Below are positions 21,058 through 33,462 of a stretch of 64,000 nt of DNA, piece by piece (positions within the stretch are counted from its first letter, which is position 1; each line of letters starts with the position of its first letter). The position numbers were made by a program, and so were the translations under genes. The stretch is from Moniliophthora roreri (taxonomy: Eukaryota; Basidiomycota; Agaricomycetes; Agaricales; Marasmiaceae), in the NCBI GenBank assembly GCA_001466705.2, contig LATX02000035.1, positions 372,001 to 436,000 of the forward strand. Direction: 5' to 3'. A model generated the notes under the pieces. It was given only the letters and a program-made list of their open reading frames with translations, was not told the origin of the DNA and ran no database searches.

Positions 21058-21720
21058 ATGTGAGTCAAAGACACATTTACCACTGCTGCTGCAATGCTGC
21101 TGGCAACAACAAAGAGCTCTGCTCTCTGCCCCTGCCTATATATATATCTTCGACAAATAACCCTAATTAACCCAAGCCCTTAATTAAGGGTATAGTGCTA
21201 CTTTGTCAGTACTCAGTGATTCTTGCACAAACCATCTTCATAGTCATCACCTGAACCTCCAGACCTTCTAATTTACTATTATCCAGTTCCTCCATCAGCC
21301 AAGCCTCCTTGTCAAGTCTCCAGCACAGCCTTTGAAGGATAATTGTTTTTTTGGCTTAAATAAATAGGCAGAAGGGTGCCCCACATCACTGTCACTATTA
21401 AAGTCTGCAATTATGCTCTACTTCCTTCCATTTGGTGAGCCCCTTCTCCAGAGTCCACACAGCTCTTGACTTCACAGACTTCTGACAAGAAGTATCATTG
21501 TCCAAGTCATTGGAGTCTGTCCCAGTAGCATCTAGCACATTGACATACCAAGGTAGTGCCAATAATGAGGAAAATTAAACCTTTTGGCATCATTGCTGTG
21601 TCTTTGCAAAATTTCATCTCATGATGTATGGATATTAGGCCCTAATTAAGCCTTGCATTCAACCAACCTCAATTTAAACCCTTATCTTAAGGACATTATT
21701 AGGCCCTAAGTGCAACACTG
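21058..21720. other. CpG-poor relic DNA between the Copia LTR and host genes
   Basis: No gene or recognisable element was seen. It is AT-rich and almost CpG-free. From about 21,720 CpG becomes frequent again, so this marks the right edge of the transposon block. Confidence 0.5.
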
Positions 21721-21966
21721 AGCGTCTTCAGAAGAGGCAGCAATGAGCGGGGTGCTAGCCCGACTAGCGAGTCAACGGAGTCTGAAGTTTTCACATCATC
21801 TCCTCTCCAGACACCCTTTCAGGCAGACACCCTTTCAGGCGAAACTCCAGCGACAAGGAAAATTGAAGGAGATGAGAATGACGAAAACATCTCTAACGAC
21901 CGCCCTGGATATGCAGCAGGCTGGTAGGAGAAGGCACATCCCAAGTCATCGTATTTGCACGTAATA

Positions 21967-24900
21967 TCATATTAGCAAGATCCCTGTTAAATACTTTACA
22001 TCTTTACAGCTTTCCAGAATGATGCATACCTGAAAAAAGTCAACTACCTGAGAACAAGAGTGAAGGTAAATCTCGTACATATTGACCCGGTCCAATGCCA
22101 CATCTGGACCCTGCCTAACTCCAACTGCGTCGAGTTTGAAGTCAAACCGCTCAAATACTTGGTTATACCACGGTTCTCTAGATGCCGATCTCCAGAGCAC
22201 ATAACCACCTAATGCAACCACTCTGGCAAATTCCTTGACCTCATCTTCAACCTGTTGAGAGTCCGGTGGGAACCAGTCCAGATGGTCCATGATTAGTACT
22301 CGCGTTAACGACCGCGACATGAGTCCTCGTAAAACACTGCAGAAGTTGTAAGAATTACTGACAGACCGCTAGAGACACGTCCTTACTTTATCATGGAATC
22401 AGTATGTAGCCTGAAGGTATCCAAAGCTTGGGCATCCAAAGCTTTGAGAGCTTCGAATCCAGCGCGAGTGAGATAGGATGGGCACGATTCATGGGTGTAA
22501 TGTCCCATAAGGGCCTGTTAATACCGTAAATGAAATATCGAGTATATATTCAGTGGATCTGTACATACCAAGTGATAGAAATAGTTGTCCGTCTTGAACA
22601 AGTAAGCTGATGCTAACGGGTCGAACGTATCGCGTAAGTATTTATAAACACCACCTAGATGACCAGTATCAGTGATGTAAGGTCAAGGTAAATTGGAGCA
22701 TTGACCTTCTGTAAGAACCATCCGCCTTTGATTCATAGGCACACCAAGAGCATTCCAACAAAATATAGGCGATTGGGCTAAAGCTACAATGATCGGGTTC
22801 AACAACACTGGTTTCAGCTTGTTTTTCCATATTTCAACTTGCTCATTCAAGGTCTTGCATTCGCAGAGTCGCTTGATGTCGTTATGGACGCCCGCTACCC
22901 TGAAGATGATCCTGGCGAGGCATAGAGCCCATCCGCTGTAGCCGTGGAAATAGAAGTTGGATGAGAAGGACTCTGAATTTATGCACCAGAATTGATATGC
23001 ACTCGAGGACAGGTAAGGTGCGATCCTAGAATCCAACAAGGCACGGAAGCTCGGGTGGTAGCCTTTACCAAACAGAGAGAAGAAGTCCTCATAATCGAGG
23101 CTCTTGATAGCAGCCAACTTAAGCTCCATAAGATGCCCTTGGCTAGATTGAGTTCAGTGAGATGGTCGAGGTAATGAGGATAGGCATTACCAAGGATTCA
23201 TATCAACGCAGTGAATCTGACGCAGGGAGTAGAATCATCAGCATACGTCGACGTACAAAGTCGAACAGAGGTTCCTCACCCTTTGAGGTGCGGCGGAAAG
23301 AGCATAATGAAAAGCATTGTCGCCTGCAGATGTTATAGCCAGCATTGAATCGTCTCCTGTGAGGTCAAGGTGCATCATGTCCACGGCTGGATCTTCCTAT
23401 AAATTGATATGAGCAAGCCTGGTCGGGAAATAAGCCTGGCGGACCTACCCACGTGAAAGAGTATATGAAGGTTCTGAATTCCTTGTGCATTGGACTTTCA
23501 TAATAAGGAAGCCGCCATGGCTGTGATAATGAATGACTCAGATAACTTGGGAGCCAAAAGTGGTTAACTCACAGAATTGATATGATAATGAAAGGAACTG
23601 AGAGGTGGGGTGACGTTGATGACGACTGCGCCGGTGCATTTGTCACCCTTGTTATCCATTATAGATTGACTTAACTCGAGCGGAGGAATGTTTTCCGTCT
23701 CCCTATTGCCGCCGAGGGCCACAGCGCTAGGGGAGCAATTGCCTATGGTATTTCCTCCATCCACCTCGAAGGCATAGCAGTGACGAGAGACGTCCGCCGA
23801 CCTTGGACGTCCGAGCCAAATGTAGTAAGGACTGTAAGGTAATGAGCGCGTGAGATTATAAGAAGAGGGAGGGGAGAGCGTACATTCTGACGATGAACGG
23901 CAGGACGAATCTGTTGCGACCATTGTAGCTCTTGACCTGTAAACGAGTGTATGTATTGCTGCTGCAGGAATTCAACTCGACTGCCAAAAACTCACAGTGC
24001 CGAAGCGGTATTCTAAGTATGATCTGCGAGCTGGCCCTAGGTGCACCTTGAGATGTGTCAATATGGAAGATTCACCGACTAGATTTCACCGAGCTCACAT
24101 TATCAAACTAGGAAGAATTGAAGGAATTGTAACACCACAAACTGCGAAGGAGCCAGGTACTTACGTCAAACCATATCTGCCAGAACCAGCGTGACAGCCA
24201 ACCACACTCCTTCTTCTCGCCACCGATAGCCTTTTCATGTAACGAGGACTGCCTTCCAGCGGTATAAAAATCAACCACGCCGATAAGCCCATCTTGAGGG
24301 GACAGCGCGTAATCGACCCGATCTAAAAGGGTATAGAAATTGGGTATCTAGATTTGTTGAGCCAAGTGGGTCTAAGTCAAAAGATACGAAGTACTCACCA
24401 TGGATAGAGAGTAACTCAGAGTCACAAAACTAACGCTCCCTCTTGCTTCTACGCTATCCGACCACTCGGGAAGAGTGAAATTGGATGCGTCCTGACAAAG
24501 GATGTGCACGTTGTTCCAACCCCGCTTGGCGAAACGCTTGCGTGCAACTTGAAGTAAGGGTTCACACAAGTCGATAAGATATATGGCATCGAAGGACGAG
24601 ATGGGGAAGAAATCGTTCATGAGTTCAATGTTGTGGCCTAGGTATTGTCTACGTTTGATAACCATCGGCAGGAACCAGATGTTATTACGCACCAGTCCCT
24701 CCACCAATATCAAGCCAGACCAAGCGACGCTTCGCGCCAGACGCGGAATGAAGATCTCTCAAATGGGCAGCTGATAAGTTGAGCATCGTTTTACGCCCTC
24801 GCAACAAGCCTCTGCGGGTCGCGTCGTATACTGACATTGTAAGAAATCGAGTGAGCTTCGGATAAATATCGCAGTGATAGCAATAACGGACCATCGGCTT

Positions 24901-25147
24901 GTCCTTCATAGAACTAGGACCACCAGTAAGAACATGACATCTTGTAGACAATTTACGATCGTACCTTGTCCAGACGCGACTTCTGATGACCGTGAGCACC
25001 GATAGGCTTGATGAAACAGTACCAGATGAACTTGATTTGAGGAGTCAAGCTAAGAAGGATAAAGAAGACGAGACATGTCGCGACCACCAGAGCCGCTGTA
25101 ACTCTAACTGGAGATTCGAGGCAGTTCAGGGATAAACAGGAAAACAT
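21967..25147 (-). CDS. BTA1: betaine lipid synthase (DGTS synthase), BTA1 type
   Basis: This enzyme makes diacylglyceryl-N,N,N-trimethylhomoserine from diacylglycerol and S-adenosylmethionine, using fused BtaB-like and BtaA-like domains at membranes. From the ATG at 25,147 a hydrophobic segment (ALVVATCLVFFILLSL) anchors the protein. Next is a methyltransferase with WLDIGGGTG (motif I, near 24,700), AIYLIDLCEPLLQVA and LCQDASNFTLPEW. The BtaA part has SAGDNAFHYALSAAPQR (near 23,300), CVDMNP completed over an intron to CQGHLMELKLAAIKSLDYED, and LIMDHLDWFPPDSQ (near 22,280). It ends near DRVNMYEIYLH. About ten or more short introns are needed. The final codons down to the TGA at 21,967 are uncertain, since the tail after DRVNMY does not look conserved. 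The transposon block begins about 250 bp downstream. Confidence 0.85.
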
Positions 25148-25489
25148 TCTGCACGGGTTGAGCTGTTGAGCGCACAGGATTGTGAAAACCTCATATATAC
25201 GCCAAATTCCCCGCACGTTGGTTCGATGAAGGTGATTGTCTGGGGTGTGGGGGACACCCGAGTTTCTTTTTTGAACGAACGTGCGGCATGCTAAGAGCGT
25301 AATGGTATCAACTTGGTATAAGGGAGAGTCAACTTTGAAGAACGTTTCGAGTCTGTACCCCGAAATGATCTGCCGTTACATACGGAACATGATTAGTGAT
25401 TCCGTTGAAGCGCCAATGAGATCCCGCCAAAACATGCGTAGCTCGTTATCATATACAGCTATAAGCCTACAAACAAATGTCCCCAGAAT

Positions 25490-26915
25490 TCAATTATCAT
25501 CCTCATCTTCGTAACCATGCTCAAATAGGTAATTGGCAGCCATCGTTTCGTCCTTGTCGCATGCCAAATATGCTTCTAACACCTTATGTCGAGGGAATCC
25601 GAACGCTTCAAGCTGTGAAGAAATGCAAATGTCAAACTATGCCCCTAGGATCATGCATGTGCGACTTACTCGTTCAATGGCTGCCCGTTCTTCTTCAGTA
25701 ACGCTAATCACGTGCGAACCCGGCGGGGCCATGCTTTGAGGGTCAAGGTCCAGCAATCGGATGAACGCATCTGGATTTTGCGCAAATGTCTGGATGAGCT
25801 GTGGGTACTGGGTTGCAAGCTGCTGAATAAAGGCCTGAGCAGATTCGGGATGTTGTGCGATATGTTCACGCAATTGCTGGATCTGCGGATTGTTTCGCAA
25901 GGCTTCGATGTCTATATGCTGTCCTTGGGCAGTAGTGAACCCACCCGTTCCACCGCCACCAGCGCTGCCACTTTGTTGTTGATTTTGAGCAAGCTAATAA
26001 GCCATTCAATTCGGGCTCAAGATCAAAAGACAGGAACCACAAATTACCTGGAAGAGGTTTTGGGGCTGATTAGGTGGGGGAACCTGAGCCGGGGCTGGCG
26101 CTGGTGCAGAGGTAGCAGCGCCACCTTGCTGAGAGTTTCCGGATGCTTCGGCTTCCAAATGAGCGGGGATGCCCTAGTTTGCCAAGTTTAGCAAAATTGA
26201 TTAGAAGATGCAAGGAATATGACAAACACACATTCATCAAATAGTCCACTGCACGATCAGGATTATTGAAACTCGCTCGCAGAGCCCGAAGAACCTGGTC
26301 TTTTGGGAAACCCATTTCCACCATGTTATTGATGGTCTCCTGCAAGGCTGAACCAGAGAGAAAAGAGCTGGTGTCACCAAATGCACGCTGTTGAGCGGGC
26401 TCGGTTGACGAAGCAGGGGCAGCAGCAGGTGGTGGTGGTGCAGTGGTGGTTGTCGATGAAGATTCCGATGCTGGTGGCGCTATGACTGGTGTAGCAGGCG
26501 CTGGTGTACTTGAAGTAGTCGCTGCGGGAGTTGGTTTAGGCTGTGAAATGAAAAAATGATAAATTGCATTGCGGAGCGATAAAAGGGAGATATACCTTTG
26601 AGACCATCAGCACAAGGAAATCCTTCTCCTTGATTCCGCACGATTCAATAGTCTTATCATCTGCCAGGATTTTACCTGAAGAATTATGAAGAAAGATGGG
26701 ACTTCTAGTGTATGACGAACACTCACCAGAGTAGATAATTTTCTGGGAAGCGACTGGATGGCCATGGGCGGCTTCGATCTTGGACTTGATGGTGCCGACG
26801 GTGTCAGAAGGCTCGGCGTCGATCTGTTTGATATCTAGTTTCTGCAAATAAAGGGAAAGATGGGTTTACATGCCTGGAAAACCTTTTGCTGGGTAGTTTT
26901 GACTGTGATCTTCAT
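25490..26915 (-). CDS. RAD23: UV excision repair protein RAD23
   Basis: A shuttle that carries ubiquitinated proteins to the proteasome and stabilises the XPC/Rad4 damage sensor. From the ATG at 26,915: ubiquitin-like domain ([11 protein letters not shown], then after an intron [15 protein letters not shown], and [20 protein letters not shown]); a Pro/Thr/Ala linker; UBA1 ([19 protein letters not shown]); a linker; the XPC-binding domain ([20 protein letters not shown]); and UBA2 ([20 protein letters not shown]). It ends HGYEDEDDN and TGA at 25,490. All four canonical domains are present in order. Six introns join cleanly, the first with the less common GTTTTC donor. The gene is divergent from the LRR gene, with 456 bp between the starts. 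Confidence 0.95.
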
Positions 26916-27371
26916 AGTCTAAGTCAGTGTGAGGTTACGCGTAAGATTGTGAGCGTGTGACTTGTGGTGATCTGACCTAAGCGCTACCTAATGCGGCTTG
27001 AGCGCTTGAAGGCGAGGACATCTCTAGCGCTCGTACAGTAAGTACTTACATACAGTATATGCTGGCCAATATTCAGTAAAGAATTATGATTCTATAGAAT
27101 CATTGCCTATACTTTAACCTTGGAATTAGGCTGAAATTTATTTACTCCCTTTGCACCTAGCCGAATCTTGAATAGCTTAAGCGAGGAAATCTCTCACAAC
27201 TAGTGACATGTGACAAGTCACAGACTTACCCTTGTGGCAGGCCCGTCGCTAGTGTGTGTTGCAGTCAGGTTGCAGTCCAAGCTGCAGGTGAGTGGTAGAT
27301 GATTTCCTTTTTGTTTCTATCACTTCATTATCTTCCTTTACAGCACCTTTGGCCTTGTCATTCGATCTGTC
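26916..27371. promoter_or_regulatory. divergent intergenic region between RAD23 and the LRR gene
   Basis: 456 bp separate two outward-facing start codons, so it must hold both promoters. A CT-rich run near 27,300-27,345 precedes the LRR gene start. No specific factor site is claimed. Confidence 0.5.
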
Positions 27372-29687
27372 ATGCAGAACGAGTCTGGCGACGACTACAT
27401 CAGACGTATAACAACTTTTATCCGAACCAATGAACGGGGTCTAGCGGAAGCCGCTGTCGCTCGTCCTCGCCGTGGTCAACGGCGTCCGACTACTTCCTCT
27501 GCCTTCAATCCTCTGGGATGGTTTGGTGCATCAGATCCGGCACCTTCGGCTCCCAAGGCTATTGTTCTCTCCATTGACACCCATCACCTCTTCTACCTTC
27601 TTATGCGCCTCGAAGCAATCGGCATCGATGTTGGGACTCTCGACGTTCGTGTGGACAACCCATCACGGCCCATGAGCTACATCAACATTTTCCCGGATCC
27701 CGACAAGTCAGAGACACTTTCCCTGGCGTCATTTCGTTCCTCATTTTCAGCGGTCTCCAACCTTTCCCTTGGCGCAGGCTGGTGGGGTCGTCCAGGACCC
27801 CCCACCATCGACACAGAACTCAAGTTCATATACAGTAGCTTCACCAAGCTCCCCGCTCTCTCCATCGTAGCACCCGGCCGTAAAATGATAGCGGAACTAG
27901 CAAACGAGCCTCCAAACGAGAATGCAATACCTATGGATGCATTCAAGAATTTGCAGGCTTTGGAGTGTATTGATATAGACCCACGAACATTATTGGGTTG
28001 GGATATACTTGCCGAGAGCCTCAGGAGCCTGAAGATCAAGAAGAGCGGCTTGGTAGACGTTTCAGACATATTCATAGGTGCGGTCCTTGATGACGAGGCG
28101 AGGAGGCAGGGGAGTACCAGTCAGAAACGTAACAGACCGATACCTCAGAGGCCGTCCAGGCAGACCTCGTTCCATGCCACGCAATTGCCAGAGTCGGTCC
28201 CGGAAGATACACTCGGAGAATCGGACCCTTCAGATCCGCAGACGGTGGATGCTAAGGTTCCAAACACTCCGAATCCATCTCTCTCACCTGCCCCTCCGCC
28301 TGAATTATCCTCTCGGAAATGGGAATGGCTCAAACACCTTTCACTACCCGACAATGCACTCACATTCTTTCCCTCCGATATGATACCTTATCTCATCTCC
28401 ATAACACACCTCGACCTCTCTTCTAATCTACTCGTGTCCGTACCTCAAGGGTTAGGTTCCCTTTACAATCTCGTCTCCTTAAATATCTCTGACAACATGA
28501 TCGATTCGGTTCTCGGTATCTACCTCAATCTTGGGCAGGTCCTCTACCTCAATATATCCCAAAATCGACTGGAGTCTATATGTGGACTTGAAAGACTCCA
28601 TGCGCTAGAGAAAGTCGATTTACGGGGCAACCTGATTGAGGAAAGTGCTGAGATTGGACGACTTGCCACTCTCCCCAACATTACAGACGTTTGGGTTGAC
28701 GGCAATCCATTCGTGGAAATCGAGGAGGGTTATCGAGTGGCATGTTTTGATTACTTTTGGAAGGAAGGAAAGACTGTCAATTTGGACGGAACACCCCCGA
28801 GCTTCTACGAACGACGCAATCTCACTGTCCCTCCACCTCAGCAGATGACTTCCTCTCGTCCAGTATCCGCAGCTTATTCACCCCCTACAATCGCTGTCGG
28901 TCATCAGCATCTCCATCCTAGTTCACCTTCGGCTGATGCCCCGGACAAGAAACCATCTCCCGCCTCTCCTTCCAGCACGTCGCCTCGCATTCTCCCTGTA
29001 GGAGCTGTCGGAGTGACCGGTAAAGCCCGTCGCAAGAAGGCGAAACGGATAGTGGATTTAGATGGTGATCAGAGCGATGGGAGTGCCAAGGCAAAGGGCC
29101 ACAGGCGAGATACTTCGGATGACCCAGGCAAGGCCAAGCAGAAGTCGAAGCCTAGAGTGAGGGCTATGGACACCAGCCCTTTGCGGGGTGAAAAGGAGTG
29201 GGGACAGTTCAGTGCAGTTCACGATGCACGGGAGAAGGCGCAGGAGGATTTTAGGAAAGCCGGCGAGTCCTCTGCTGCTGCAAAATCAGGGCCTATCCCA
29301 GAGCTTCCTCAAGCTGAACGGGCTAGAGAACCGCAGGATTCCCCTCGCCGCTCGCACCATAGCCGCTACATGACCGAGTTTCCACCTCCCACCTCAGTAG
29401 ACAACAGCGCAGAAACACTCTCCACATCCATACAACAATCAGATTCCGCGATGGGCGCTTTCCGCCGAGCTCGTAATTCTCGGACAATATCGTCAAAGTC
29501 TGCCGCTCGCCGTGCGAGGGTGACAGCCTCTGTTTACGAGCCATCTACACCAAGAGATGATGAAGGAATGACGTCGGAGATTGACGAAGCGGAGGCTTTC
29601 CGTATGCGAATAGAAGCGCTCAAGCAGGACATGGGGGACGCATGGCTCAAGGTGTTCAGTCAAACGCAGATGAAGACGCCTTCATAG
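27372..29687 (+). CDS. leucine-rich repeat protein (771 aa), intronless
   Basis: A single 771-codon exon, unusual here where most genes have several introns. The N-terminal third is a separate domain (VLSIDTHHLFYLLMRLEA, later LAESLRSLKIKKSGLVDVS). Residues about 314-460 hold consecutive leucine-rich repeats (WLKHLSLPDNALTFFPSDM, HLDLSSNLLVSVPQGL, YLNISQNRLESICGLERL) capped by LPNITDVWVDGNPFVEIEEG. The C-terminal 270 residues are disordered, rich in Ser, Pro, Arg and Lys, with a basic stretch near RRKKAKR. The layout recalls fungal cytoplasmic LRR proteins and, more distantly, STK11-interacting protein. That comparison is inference. A protein-binding scaffold role is likely; no catalytic domain is visible. 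Confidence 0.85.
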   Translation: MQNESGDDYIRRITTFIRTNERGLAEAAVARPRRGQRRPTTSSAFNPLGWFGASDPAPSAPKAIVLSIDTHHLFYLLMRLEAIGIDVGTLDVRVDNPSRPMSYINIFPDPDKSETLSLASFRSSFSAVSNLSLGAGWWGRPGPPTIDTELKFIYSSFTKLPALSIVAPGRKMIAELANEPPNENAIPMDAFKNLQALECIDIDPRTLLGWDILAESLRSLKIKKSGLVDVSDIFIGAVLDDEARRQGSTSQKRNRPIPQRPSRQTSFHATQLPESVPEDTLGESDPSDPQTVDAKVPNTPNPSLSPAPPPELSSRKWEWLKHLSLPDNALTFFPSDMIPYLISITHLDLSSNLLVSVPQGLGSLYNLVSLNISDNMIDSVLGIYLNLGQVLYLNISQNRLESICGLERLHALEKVDLRGNLIEESAEIGRLATLPNITDVWVDGNPFVEIEEGYRVACFDYFWKEGKTVNLDGTPPSFYERRNLTVPPPQQMTSSRPVSAAYSPPTIAVGHQHLHPSSPSADAPDKKPSPASPSSTSPRILPVGAVGVTGKARRKKAKRIVDLDGDQSDGSAKAKGHRRDTSDDPGKAKQKSKPRVRAMDTSPLRGEKEWGQFSAVHDAREKAQEDFRKAGESSAAAKSGPIPELPQAERAREPQDSPRRSHHSRYMTEFPPPTSVDNSAETLSTSIQQSDSAMGAFRRARNSRTISSKSAARRARVTASVYEPSTPRDDEGMTSEIDEAEAFRMRIEALKQDMGDAWLKVFSQTQMKTPS

Positions 29688-29981
29688 TTGTCAAAGATTG
29701 CGATTTTGTTTTGTTTCGTTGCTCCGGATTATTTTTGTGATATGTCGCACATATAATATTGTACTTTATACACATTACTCATGCGTTACTCGTGCATTGG
29801 AATGAATTGATAGATTGGGGTTCGTGCTCGGTCGAGGGTGATTTATGTATGTGACACTCTGGCGTGTGACCGAAACCATTCCTCCAACGTTTTCTTCCGC
29901 TTTTACTTTGTCTGCGACAGCCAGCTCGCCCAGTCACTCGTTACCTTCTTCTGTCCCTGAAAAGCAAATAATTACTTGGAA

Positions 29982-30913
<932 letters not shown>

Positions 30914-31540
30914 ACGTTTCACCGGTTTCTGCCACTTTTGGTGGCAACCTCGTACGAGACAACGACCCCCTTTACTTCTCGATACCCACGCCAGACCTCT
31001 CCCTCCCGATTATGGCCTCCCATGGAACTCGAAACGCCCACATTCAATGGACACGGTTATCCATACCTCATGCCCTCATTTTCTGCCTTTATATCTGATT
31101 CCTTTCTTGCTGCTTGGTACATAACCCAACCTCGTATTTTCTTTTTGTCTTTCTCGCCTTATTTCTTTAGGTGGCTGGTAGTAGCGCACATTTAATGGAT
31201 GAATATTTCCCGTTTGCCCCACCCTCGCATGGCCATCAAGACGTCGCCTCGTCTCATACTAGTATTCGTTCCTGTACATTTATGGAACAGATGTCATGCA
31301 TATTGCCACCTGAAAGTCCGAGCGGAATACAAAACAAGTGAAGCACAGCAAAATACAGCTACAACAGTTCACGAGATCTTCTTGGCCGAGGAGCCGGCTC
31401 AGGTTTTAGGGTACAGTAGAGAAAATGACGACGAGGACCAGTAGAACTACCTGCCACTGCTGCCGCAACCCGGGAACCTATAGGTGCAGCATCTCCTGTG
31501 CCACTACCCCGAACACCAAGCGAGAACATCCGGTCGAAGA
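30914..31540. other. intergenic region after the ARF6 gene
   Basis: About 630 bp, including the ARF6 3' UTR, with no credible gene. Short frames here have no family features. It lies between the 3' ends of two convergent genes. Confidence 0.5.
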
Positions 31541-33275
31541 CTAAGGAGAATGAATCAACTTTTTGAAGCTGTTATAGATAAGATGTTCCCTACGCGTCGC
31601 AATGAATGCTTTCGCGGTAGTTTGGCAACTGAGGTGTGTAAGGGACAGCGGTGGACTGACTCCTTCAAGCATGCGAAGATACCGATATACCATCGAAGGT
31701 TGTGGAGGACCTACCAGCTCAGTGTCAATACAATGCTTGAAAGCTAGTATAGATGCATACCAAATCGAAAAACAGCATGGTAGGCCTGCCTCCATTTTTC
31801 TTCTAGTAACCGAGCACAATTCGCTGAATCTGGACACGTCGTACACTGTGATATATTTAGATACTTCTGGACAAAGCTAGTCTGCGGATTCGACTTACGC
31901 ATTGATATTCCTTGGCCACCATTGTGAGACCGATCTTCAGCACTCTTTCAAGAAACCAGTTTCGCCTAATAGTACGGATGAGAACTTGATACAAACACGG
32001 GAAATTTCTGTACCAACCGTTTCTCAAGCTTGAGAAGGGTCTCCTGGCTAAGGGTGTTCAGCTCGTGTTCCGACCATCCACCTGGGTTGTCCAGAACGAA
32101 GCGACTAGATTCACGGTAAAGGTCCTCCTCTTCAAAGAGCTCTGCGATGCGCATAGCTTTTATGGGCTTGCCTGCTGCATGTGTGAGCAGAAACTTTAGA
32201 CATTCGCGTTGCAGCGAGGGAACGCAGAGTTTATGTGATATATTCATGAGGCCCTCGACGTTATTCCATGTGATGGTGCATTCGAGGCTGTGAAATGCTC
32301 AAAAAAAAGAGGTATGAATGGAGCAGCGTTGACTGCTTACTGAGGGTAAACGAATTTCAGAAAGTCATGAAACGTTCCTGCCTTGGAGTGTAGTCATTAG
32401 TCAATAATAAGCAATAGAAAAACGAGGGAAGGAAACCCGTACCCTCTCCTCTTTCAGCACTATGACCGCATCTGGACCATTGTTAGGGCGACGCTTGATT
32501 GCTGCTCTGACTGGCTTCTTAATTGATGCTGGTCTAGTCAAGACAGGGGATGTAGTAGACGGTGATGTTGGGGGAGGTGGTGTCAGGGGAGGCGACGTTG
32601 TAGCACTCTGTAATTTAGCCAGGCTATCGTCCCGTGCCCGCACCCGCGCTGATTCACTGTCGCTCCCGTCTGTGTCACTGTTCCCTGCGTGCCCATCAGA
32701 CTTGACAACATCTACATCCTGAACAATATCCAAATCTTCATTGTCCTCCATCGGCGCGAATGTCATCTCGGTTGGAACCTCGCGACTTCTGTTATTTGGG
32801 CTGGGGACAGATGGGGGTTGTGAGATTGTTATGACGGACGACATGGAAGGAGGTCGGCCTGTCTCAGCCCAATTACCACTGAGCGCAGCTTCGAAAAACG
32901 GAGAGGCAAAGAATAAAACTTCCTTGTGCGCCCTAGTATTCGCCATCGAATGTTATTAGCCATTCACTGAGACAATGATGGATGAGCATACCAGAACGTT
33001 GTGGTCTCGACAACGATCTTGACTGTTCCAGGAAACGGAGCATGCTTGGTGAATGTTTCATCTATTTCAATCGCTTCATCATCTTCGTCTATGCTGAGTT
33101 CAGATACAATGTCATCCGTTTCGCACTCTTCTAGTAGCCAGGGAGGAGAACCTGAAGACCGAAAGATCCCAGCTGCAGCAGCATGTGTCTCTGTGGGTGA
33201 GCTGAGAGAAGCTGAAGGGTTATTGGGACCTCTCGAGTTGCGTGCAATGAGGATATGTGACGGATTCGTGGTCAT
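31541..33275 (-). CDS. BTB/POZ domain protein with split BTB
   Basis: The start is the ATG at 33,275 (MTTNPSHILIARNS). An acidic leader precedes FPGTVKIVVETTTFW, which joins over an intron to AHKEVLFFASPFFEAALSG, the first half of a BTB fold. A disordered Ser/Pro/Asp insert of about 130 residues follows. The fold resumes with AGTFHDFLKFVYPHLEC, and the BTB-associated helical part reads LQRECLKFLLTHAAGKPIKA and LFEEEDLYRESSRFVLDNPG. Later exons give RNWFLERVLKIGLTMVAKEY, CTTCPDSANCARLLEEKW and a tail ending KKLIHSP, TAG at 31,541. BTB proteins often serve as dimerising adaptors, for example for cullin-3 ligases. The client is unknown. The long insert within the BTB domain is a feature of fungal members of this type as I recall them. 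Confidence 0.85.
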
Positions 33276-33462
33276 GTCTACAAGTAGTACAGCTTGTTCG
33301 TGGATGGTGATCAAGTCAGTGTGACATTATCATCACGCGTCGCGTACACTGCAAAAATTACAGCGCGATCTGAATCCAAGGTGAATGGGGTTTCCGTTGT
33401 TGTTCAATTATGTAGCGCATACAGTACAGTACATCTATACCAAACTTGTTTGGCCAAGTTAA

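Noticed and set aside
21140..21190. CCCTAATTAACCC-like words that resemble telomeric repeats.
   Set aside because: Only one or two imperfect units within AT-rich relic DNA; there is no array and it lies between repeats and genes.
21743..21964. A 73-codon plus-strand frame next to the BTA1 3' end, with a short duplicated CCCTTTCAGGCAGACA word.
   Set aside because: Basic, low-information composition and no family features; more likely BTA1 3' flanking DNA.
27677..28075. A minus-strand frame inside the LRR gene.
   Set aside because: It is a shadow of the 771-codon exon.
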